Source: Saturnia japonica (lineage: Eukaryota; Arthropoda; Insecta; Lepidoptera; Saturniidae). Taken from it: a DNA stretch of 64,000 bases. Both the position numbers and the translations under genes were made by a program. The notes below the pieces were generated by a model. That model saw only the letters and a list, made by a program, of their open reading frames with translations, had not been told where the DNA came from and made no database searches. The stretch is taken from positions 10,292,690-10,356,689 of the forward strand of contig CM065328.1 in assembly GCA_033032175.1 (NCBI GenBank), in the 5' to 3' direction. The first letter of the stretch is position 1. The number at the start of each line of letters is the position of its first letter. Positions 56,415 through 64,000 of the stretch are shown piece after piece.

Positions 56415-57299
56415 TTAGTTATTGGTTTTAGGTAGATTTTTAATGTCAGGAGTGTTTTTCCAACATGCTTTTTGTATGAGCACAGTTATATGTTTTGTTA
56501 CGTTATCAATATCTTCTGGGGTTTTAAGGGACATTTTAAGTTGGATGTTGTTTTCTATGAAATCACGGAATGATTCCCAGTCAGTGTATTTATTATAGAG
56601 TCTATCTTGTACTTCACAATTAATCACCATTGTACTGATTGTCAACAGTATTGGAGTATGGTCGGAAGAGCTATCCCAGCATGGGTCGACTTGAAGATAG
56701 TGCCCTGACATACCCTTCACTATAAATAAATCTAATAAGCCTGGAATTTTTTTTGGGTCTGTTGGCCAATGCGTTGGTTCTGAAGAAGACAGTGGCATTA
56801 GGTTGTTTTTATCTATGCTTAGTTTTAACTGTCTTCCTCGAGTCGTCGTTAGGCGTGATCCCCAATGTGTGTGCTTTGAGTTCCAGTCGCCTCCAGCTAC
56901 AAACCGGTGTCCTAAAGATTTAAACAGTTGAGTGAACATATGTTCCGATATTGTATGTCGAGGTGGGCAATAAATAGCAGAAAGATTCAAGTGTCCACAA
57001 TTATCTTCGATTGCCACTGTGCTAGCCTGAATATAATCTGTTCGGAATTCTTGTAATACATGGTGTTTAATTGTGTTTTTGACTATCACTGCTGTTCCAG
57101 CATGGCCCGTTCCATCAGGGTGATTTGTCAGATAAGTGTGGTATCCTCGTATTTTAATATTTGAAGAGCTGGTACAGTGTGTCTCTGTCTCTGATACTAA
57201 GACAGCGTCACGCTGGTGTTCTCTTATTAACTGTTCAATTTCATTTTTATTTAGGGCTAGTCCGTTGGTGTTCCAAGTCACTATCCTTAATGAAGCCAT
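56415..57299 (-). CDS. J2 ORF2 N-terminal AP-endonuclease domain
   Basis: A 294-codon frame opening MASLRIVTWNTNGL. The catalytic Glu is at about residue 37 (LVSETETH), then GGDWNSKHTHWGS, LLDLFIVKG and SSDHTPILL: the endonuclease signature of Jockey elements. The frame is intact across the domain, then shifts. Its ATG touches the ORF1 stop, a usual Jockey arrangement. Confidence 0.9.
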   Translation of the reverse strand: MASLRIVTWNTNGLALNKNEIEQLIREHQRDAVLVSETETHCTSSSNIKIRGYHTYLTNHPDGTGHAGTAVIVKNTIKHHVLQEFRTDYIQASTVAIEDNCGHLNLSAIYCPPRHTISEHMFTQLFKSLGHRFVAGGDWNSKHTHWGSRLTTTRGRQLKLSIDKNNLMPLSSSEPTHWPTDPKKIPGLLDLFIVKGMSGHYLQVDPCWDSSSDHTPILLTISTMVINCEVQDRLYNKYTDWESFRDFIENNIQLKMSLKTPEDIDNVTKHITVLIQKACWKNTPDIKNLPKTNN

Positions 57300-58838
57300 T
57301 AAGCAAGCTTGTTAATTAGTTTCACCATGAGATCCATCATGGAGCTCATTTGTTGAATGACTTGGTCGAATTTTATCGACTGATTTATGAGTATTTCTTT
57401 TAATGTTACTTCTGTTGTGTGTGACATATCTTTTTCTGTATTGGTTTTGTTTGTGCATTTTGCTGTTTCAGCATAAGTTTTGTAAACTGTTTGTGCGGAA
57501 TTTCCGTACTGAGCTCTTTTAAGTGGTTGCGTGATTAGCGTGCCTATATCAGGAACTGTACAGTTGTTAATTTGGCCACTCTCCATACTCGGTCTATTTT
57601 GAGTTTTTCTTGCAAGTATTTCTCTGTATACTTGGCAACCTTTAAAGTTAGCTGGGTGTGGTCCTTGACATAAAGCACACATAGCTGGAGTGTTACGATC
57701 CTTCTTGGTACAATCAGAGGTTTTATGTGATTGTCCACACTTAACACAACGGTAGGGCCGCATGCAATAATTTTTCGTATGTCCGTATTGTTGGCATCTA
57801 TGACATTGTACTAAAGAACGTTTTTTTCTTGGGTCTTCAATTATTATTGCTTGGTGGTATATATATTTTAGTTCTTTAACACTTTTGTTCTTCGGCCCTG
57901 GCATAATATTGACAAAGAAAGTAGATGTCGGTCTCTTATCTTTTCCAAATTTAGCATTTATAATTTCTCCTGTTACAATATTACCAGTATATTCGATTTC
58001 TTCTCTTATATTCTGTATAGGGGTGGACGAGTGTAGGTTTCGTATTACTATTCTAAAACAACGCTCTTCTTTCCTGTTGAATGTGTGACCTATGACATTT
58101 TTCTCTCTGACTATAGCAATAACTTTTTTATACGTTTCTATGTCCGTACAGCTGATTCTTAGCTGGTTCTTGTTTACAGTTCTATATGTAAATTCAGTTC
58201 TTTCTGTAACAGTTTCGAGAAGTTCTGTTAGTTTGCTAACGTCATCTATGCCATACAAAACAATAGGGGGAGGTTTGTAGGATTACTTATTTTCAGATTT
58301 TGCATTGTCCTCACACATGTCAACGCTTAGTTCAGTAAATCTGTTTGAGGTCTTAATTTCTTCTGGAGAGGGGCTCTTTAGCATTTTCCTTTTCTTTGAA
58401 TTCCTATGGACAGGTACTCTCTGCCATGATGGGCATGTTAACTCTTCGAGGTATTCTTCATCTCGCTTTTCAGCCTGGTTGGTTGGTTTTTCAATACTTT
58501 TTGAACAAATAGTTAGGCTTTGTTTAGGCGTCGAGTTACTTCTAACACGTGAGAGAAACATCGAGGGGTGAAATGTCTGTTGAACAAGTTTTTTGTCTGT
58601 TATTTTGTTACCAGTAGCAGTACCACTCACAGGTCTTCATGAGTGAGCAAAATTTCCCCCCCCCCCCCCCTCCCCATATGACGGGGCTGCCTGAGTTTTG
58701 CTGTAAGCTCTGCTCAGAGAAGGATTCTCCAGTATAACTGGTACCTTCCTGGGGTAGTCTGTTTTTGAATCTTGCTTCCATATTTTTATTTTTTGCATGC
58801 TTCTCGGGCATGCGGCCTAGCCTTTGATGAACCAACAC
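57299..58838 (-). pseudogene. J2 ORF1, Gag-like protein with three zinc knuckles
   Basis: The C-terminal 319-residue frame (58258-57299) has the pre-knuckle domain (FRIVIRNLHSSTP, FGKDKRPTSTFFV) and three CCHC knuckles at about residues 150-205 (CHRCQQYGHTKNYC, CVKCGQSHKTSDC, CALCQGPHPANFKGC). It is followed by a C-terminal segment that may form a helix. Upstream, the 115-codon block 58630-58283 is in the same frame, separated only by one TAA (58283-58285). The N-terminal block to 58838 is in another frame, with the shift at a run of 15 C (58656-58670). Jockey ORF1 coats element RNA and aids chromosome targeting in known cases. Confidence 0.85.
58656..58670. repeat. C15 homopolymer causing the J2 ORF1 frame break
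   Basis: Fifteen C, one T, four C on the plus strand. The N-terminal and middle ORF1 blocks change frame across it, so slippage or a length error in assembly explains the break. Confidence 0.8.
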
Positions 58839-59190
58839 CTACGTACAAGGCCGCACGTTTGGTTTACTCTCGGAGTACCTTCTCCTAGACCAATAGCCCT
58901 CCAAGGCTAACGAGATTGGTCTTCCCGGGTCCGATCTTTGATTAGAGTGGCGGCTCCTACTCGCCACTGCCATCCTACTATCATAAAGTTTGTGCCTTTT
59001 TGTAGAGATTGTCCGCCATAGACAGTCCCAGCACCCTTCAAGTTGGACCGCCCAATTGTCCGCGGCTGTAAGCAGCTAGCAACTATATCTAGAAGCCGTT
59101 TCGCTATCCGCAACCTGCGACGCGTGTGGTGGCACAGGGCAAGTGCCTCTGGGAAGTGTCACCCAGAACTACAATCATCTTGTATCTTGA

Positions 59191-59509
59191 GCGATGCCGA
59201 TAATTTTATATTGTATTTTTATTACTTAGGCATTATTACCCGCACCTATCTTATTTCGACAAAATTTCTCACCTCGTGGAAAAGTGAGGTACTAAAATAG
59301 ATATTACACTAACTGTTTAATAGTTTTCGACTAAAATGAGGTATTCCAAACTCCAAAAGTTATAAAAAGTATAATTATTGTGATTGGTACTTGTCTAAGT
59401 TGCACACTACATATAATAATTATCTTAACGAAAAAAAGAAATCAAACAAAAATGAGATAACGTACCAAGAAGAGAATCGACAGAAAACAGGTAGCCGTCC
59501 GTCCGGATG
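59191..59509. other. Noncoding spacer between J2 and the CR1-like fragment
   Basis: AT-rich, no feature supported. Confidence 0.4.
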
Positions 59510-60110
59510 AGCGGTCAACAGAAGGTCCAACAGGGAAGGTGTATAATGCGCCACATCTGGGATTCACGTTGGCGTGTTGACCAGTTGTGTCAGATCATAT
59601 GTTAGTGCGAAATCGCAAACAGATCTCCCCGCATGATCGGTGGTGCGTAACCTAAGCCACTCGGCGTGGTGGGCGTTAAAGTCGCCGAGAATTTCGATCT
59701 CTACAGATGGGACCTGCTGCAGCACAGAATCTGCAGACATTTGCATGTGCTGAACTAGTCGGTCAGTTTCGGCATTACCACTATTGGATCTATACAGGCA
59801 CCCGTAGATTCGCGGATGATCGTCGCAGTCTACGCGTAGCCAGAGGATAGATAGGTCCCGAACTTCAAGGCTGTCGAAGCGACGAGAGCAGATATCGTCT
59901 CTGATGTACACGCACACCCCAGCCCACGGTACAAAGGAATGCTCCAGATTGCACCTCAGGTAGGAGATGAAAGAGGTGTCAGCTGGATAAGATATCACCG
60001 TCTCGGTAAGAAAGAGCCGGCTTCGCTGCCTCAAGATGGAAGTGGACGGCGTTTCAATTGGAATTCAGCCCCTTTATGTTACAAAAGTCTACAGCAAGTG
60101 TAGAAGGGGT
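59510..60110 (-). pseudogene. CR1/L2-like non-LTR endonuclease fragment
   Basis: The minus-strand frame 60034-59564 has LFLTETVIS, SFVPWAGVCVYIRDD, EILGDFNAHHAEWL and SVCDFALTYDLTQLVNTPT, the AP-endonuclease pattern of CR1/L2-like elements. Upstream to about 60,107 the frame continues with a VDFCNIKGLNSN motif, broken by a TGA. RT and ORF1 are absent, so this is a 3'-lost remnant. It is unrelated in sequence to J1, J2 or B2. The clade assignment is tentative. Confidence 0.75.
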
Positions 60111-63100
60111 AGCCTCTTGTTGATTGCTCCGTTTACCCCGAACGAGTGTTAAGAACACAAAATTAAGCCCCCCCCCCCTCCCTCCACTAGTTACCTGTCA
60201 CTTATTTAGCACTACCCAGTAGTCACGTGTAGGGAAACTAGAGTAAAGCCTACGGACGCGAGTAACGTTAACCCCAACGTTTAATATAATTAAACTACTA
60301 AGTTATTCACAAAGTACATAATTTTAAGATAACATAACGTACAAAGAGAAATGGATAAAGCGAATCCTCACAAAGCCATGTAAAATAGCTATGTAGATGC
60401 ATAATAACAAAATTAACAAAAAATATCGTGTTCAGTATGCAGCAGCGACACGAATGGATCTCGTATTCCGGGCCATATAAAAGAGCCTTTTGTGTGTCAG
60501 GAAAGTGGGTCATCCCGCCCGAATGTTACACTTGCGAGCATAAGTTGAGTATTTTTTTTCAATCAGCCATTAATTTTCAAATCTAGTCATTAAACAAGAA
60601 AGCGTCATCTTGTTTATAATCAAAATTCTAAAGTCTGGAAAAAGTTATTAAGAGTCAAAGCTATCTTATATGATTAAGCTTAGATTTTTAAAAATCTTCT
60701 TGGCACCCGGAGCTTACTTCTTTTATTAATTTAACATCTAAATTAATTTCGGAATTTAATTTATCTGTGAGACAAATTACACCTCTATAAATCAACATTA
60801 AGCTTCAAATTGATTACACTAAGGGATATCTACAAAAAAGGTCTGTCTATTTCTCTAGCGATTCGTACAAAAAGTAACAAATTTTTCACTCTAAGATTAG
60901 TTCGATGGTAATTACCTTTGTTTAGCATTTCTTTGATAACAGATGAAGCTTCGTGATAATTTATTTTAAATATTTTATAAGTACTAATCGATTTTTTTTC
61001 TGGTTATTCGTATTTACAAATGTTCAATGAGTTCGATCGTTGCTAAAGTAATAAATTATAATGATTTCATTTGATCCCTTTCATTATTTTAGTTTTGCCG
61101 GGTAGTAGAGCATGACAGTTGTGTCTGAATAATTCGCAACCACCATACAACAGGTGTACCCACCATTGTCGTAAGCTGATGCTTGTCGTTTCGAGTTTAA
61201 CTGTGGTGTATTCAGTAGTCAAGCGTGGTGATGGGGATCTACACCGGGCTGCAGTGTGGCGGCGGTGGTACTCCTATAAAGCGCAGGCAGTTGATCGATG
61301 TGGGGAATTCTAGTATTGTATTGAAAGGTAACGCTGTCCATGACATGATCAGTCATTATCAGTCATGTCGTGTGGCTATTACGTAAAGTGTGAAGCAATA
61401 AACTGTTTATATAATATTTCTGTATAATTTATAGACCAAGTTAATAACGCATTTCTACGGTCTTTATCATTGGTCTTTATATTGGTCACTGCATAAATTT
61501 GTTTAAATAACTAATAAACTAACCGCAATTGGGAGTACTTACATAGATAACTTTTAAAAATAATTCATTTTTTGTAGTTAATCTCGAAAATTTTATTTAA
61601 ATTTACTTAAAAACATAACACTTGATAAGGTGTGGAGTGTGAAAGAAATTAACAATAATAAAATTCAAATTTGCTTCTAGAAATTATACCAAAATAGAAA
61701 AATATATATTTTATTGTGAATAGTAAGTCAAAATCAAGTTAGCATGATAATCAGAACAAGAGAAAGCAAAACCTTACACGAGCCAATAAGTAGCTAAAAG
61801 TCATACTTATTTACGAGAAATGTTGTTCAAAAAGTAACAATTTTTTTTTACAAACAAGAAAACTAATTTCAATCATTTTGAATAGTTCCCTGGTGTATCT
61901 TCGAAGTTGAATGACAAATGCCACCCCTGAGGTGTCACCTAAATTGGTTCATAAACAAAGAAGTTTTGGCTGAATATAAGATTTTACGGTAGTTAAATTT
62001 AATTAAAAAAAAAAAACAAAAGAATAGTGACATTTTTCATGAACCGCATTACATGTCAAGCCAGTTGACCATACGCTTGGAACTGGTTGGTGCAGTTTCC
62101 AATTAGTGGGCAGGCTTTATATCCTGCAACGCTGTTGTCACCTCGCTTCAACATTCATGAACTCATCGCATTTGACTGACAGTTATTTATTTTTTTACAA
62201 AATTGCATATCCATTCGCACTTGAAAGTTTTACAATTATTGACTGTTTGATAAAAAAAACTTGAAATATGATATATTTTCAATATATCTGATCTAATTAA
62301 AATGTAGATAAAGTCAAAAATAAATCAAATAGTACCATATCGGAGCAACTAGGCAGTGTGTCGAAAATGCTAGCTTATAAACAATCCAATGTATATATTT
62401 ATAATCGTAATTTGTTCTAAATATTGGTACTGAGGTGAATAAATCTTAAAATGCAGGTATTGACTTATTACAGAGAGAACTAATTAAAATTAAATTCTTA
62501 ATTATAAATGATGATTAGGATTCTAGCTGACTACATCATACCGTGCTTCCGTCATTTCACATGATGCACCACCAGTACTTAATATTACCCACTTAATCCT
62601 GTACTTAATACGCCAAAAGAAGAAGTACTTTAAAAAAAATGCGTACTGTTACGCGGCCCTATTCGACAACTAAATAAAAATAACTGATTAAGTTGAATTT
62701 ATTTTAAAACTTTACAATTTAACATATGTCTACTCCTACCTACTCCCTATAGAAGCTTTGTCCATTCAAGCTTACCGGCAAGCCTAAGACCAGCGTGGTC
62801 AGCTTATATATAGTAATACTACAATGAAAAAGAGCAATAACTTACAAATTTTATGACTTCAACTCAAAAAGTAAAAGGGCCAAGAGCAAAAATTTATGCA
62901 CTTTGTATAGCATTTTAGTAATTATTGCAGTTTTAATATTGTGTATCAATACGTGTATCAAATATTGGGCTAAAGTATAGTAAGCCTGTTCGTAGTTCAT
63001 TGTTAAATTCAACACGTAAGGAAATATCCCTACTTTTTGGTTATCATTGTCTTCATTGCTGTGTTATATACATACAGTTGGATGTTAGCGGAAAACACTC

Positions 63101-63446
63101 TGTGGGTAGTATTACAGAGGTGGTCAGTGCAAATTCATTCTGTAGTGTTCGCTTGACCGCACACCTAGATAACGAGTTGTTACAGAGCTATGCTGCGTTT
63201 AGAACGACTGTCCATTATACATTTAAAACACTGTCTACTATAATAATGTACATTATTAATCTATAATAATAATAATAATAAGTTTTAATTTATTTGACCT
63301 GACACTTTACTAAATTAACTTAATCTAATACTATAAATAATTAATCGACAAAACTTGCATAAATTGCAAAAAAAATAAAATAAAATGGAATCTGAAAAAG
63401 GTACTTTGACCAGAATAAATCTATAGTTCTGCCTGTACAGTTAATT
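60111..63446. other. Long noncoding stretch
   Basis: No gene is supported. A C11 run lies at 60168-60178. A GC-richer patch at 61,090-61,310 and a stretch at 62,640-62,820 beginning tgttacgcggccc could be LTR or other repeat remnants, but I found no partner copies in the window. The repeat phrase near 61,870-61,980 resembles 24,400-24,560. The 88-codon frame at 63000-63266 is unremarkable. Confidence 0.4.
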
Positions 63447-63630
63447 TTTGACGTGACAACGTCTTATAAATTGGTTTGCCGGGTGACACTTCAAGAAACT
63501 GCGTTACGCTCCGCTCACGTTATGCGCTCACAATGAGAGCGAGTGAGAGGCACGCGTCCCTTCCACTCGGGCATGGTTAGAGCCCGCCTAAGAGCGAGAG
63601 AGACAGACATAAAGTCGTTGTCACGTAAAA
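63447..63630. mobile_element. MITE candidate with ACGTGACAACG inverted ends
   Basis: acgtgacaacg at 63451-63461 is exactly inverted as cgttgtcacgt at 63615-63625, with further imperfect pairing outside and inside. The 185-bp unit is GC-rich compared with its surroundings and noncoding. No target-site duplicate is certain. Confidence 0.5.
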
Positions 63631-64000
63631 CTTTCGCCCGTATACCGACTTTACAGGCAACCAATTTTTTTAGTCCAAATTTTCAGATAGGCATACTATA
63701 TGAACGATACTGATAACGAATATGCCATTAAAAAAATGTAATTTGTCTGTCTGTTTGTATGTTCGGATTTAACTCAAAAATAGCTTGACCGATTATTATG
63801 AAATTTTGTAGACGGGAAGCAACGTCATTTTTAATTAATAGAGCAGTATAACCTCGTTAATAATACATTAGAAATCGTAGAATAGAATAAAAAATATCAA
63901 CCAATTTTGATGAAAATTGTACACGAGATATACATACATGCCAATCTTCAATTGATAAGGCATATGAATTGTCAACAATATGAGTAAAAATAAAATTACG
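63631..64000. other. Noncoding end of window
   Basis: AT-rich, with the repeat-like phrase tttgtctgtctgtttgtatg and gaccgattattatgaaattt, common in Lepidopteran interspersed repeats. No gene. Confidence 0.4.

Larger units (their letters stand above)
54482..59190 (-). mobile_element. Jockey-clade non-LTR retrotransposon (J2), near full length
   Basis: On the minus strand the order is a 5' UTR-like GC-richer segment (about 58,840-59,190), ORF1, ORF2, a short 3' UTR and a poly(A) tail (plus-strand T12 at 54482-54493). ORF1 and ORF2 nearly abut at 57299. The 5' end is approximate because I could not identify a convincing target-site duplicate. It differs from J1 in sequence and base composition, so it is another Jockey family. 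It is inactivated by stops and a few frameshifts. Confidence 0.9.

Noticed and set aside
62640..62820. Possible solo LTR starting tgttacgcggccc
   Set aside because: No matching end, no target duplicate and no second copy in the window.
1..64000. CRISPR array, bacterial operon or prophage
   Set aside because: No regularly spaced short repeats, no ribosome-binding-site organised gene clusters; all coding content is of insect transposon type.

Overview
This window reads as repeat-dense DNA from an insect, most likely a moth or butterfly (Lepidoptera). The background is AT-rich and carries almost no long open frames. Nearly all convincing coding sequence belongs to retrotransposons of insect clades: BEL/Pao LTR elements, Jockey-clade and R1-clade non-LTR elements and a CR1-like fragment. 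There are also many short Helitron-like elements with the termini commonly seen in Lepidoptera. I found no confident host gene, no rRNA or functional tRNA gene, and no CRISPR array. All homology statements are recognition by eye; nothing was searched or aligned by program.

Layout. 1-10,530: noncoding DNA with Helitron-like pieces, a Tc1-like transposase relic (5188-5930, minus) and a decayed, apparently spliced relic of a multicopy arthropod gene family (about 2324-3450, plus). 10,536-21,472: a BEL/Pao element (BEL-1, minus strand) bounded by a GTGGT target-site duplication. It has 1.17-kb LTRs that differ very little and a primer-binding site matching the 3' end of tRNA-Tyr. A 4.5-kb Jockey-clade element (J1, 11,049-15,591, minus) is nested inside its 3' LTR, with a perfect 10-bp target-site duplication and a poly(A) tail of about 74 nt. 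BEL-1 is frameshifted in the RT and lacks RNase H and most of integrase.

21,473-31,687: mostly noncoding, with Helitron-like elements, MITE candidates and a non-LTR RT 3' fragment with a C2H2 finger (22,870-23,650, minus). 31,688-50,436: a rearranged mosaic. A 2.4-kb block (A1 and B1) and a 1,834-bp R1-clade segment (A2 and B2) are each present twice. Between the copies lies a second BEL/Pao element (BEL-2, plus). Its polyprotein is a single intact 1773-codon frame with all expected catalytic residues, but it has only a 3' LTR. The second R1 copy (B2) is flanked by a third direct repeat pair (C1 and C2). A1 preserves the unoccupied site of the BEL-2 insertion.

54,482-about 59,190: a nearly full-length Jockey-clade element (J2, minus), interrupted by in-frame stops and a few frameshifts, followed by a CR1-like endonuclease fragment (59,510-60,110, minus). 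The remainder to 64,000 is AT-rich noncoding DNA with one short palindrome-ended MITE candidate.

Functionally the window is a record of nested insertion, internal deletion and segmental duplication, not a pathway. The most unusual points are the young-looking but RNase H/integrase-deleted BEL-1, the coding-intact BEL-2 without a 5' LTR, and the twin R1 segments sharing the same loss of the RT catalytic motif. I did not find a convincing new biological system.
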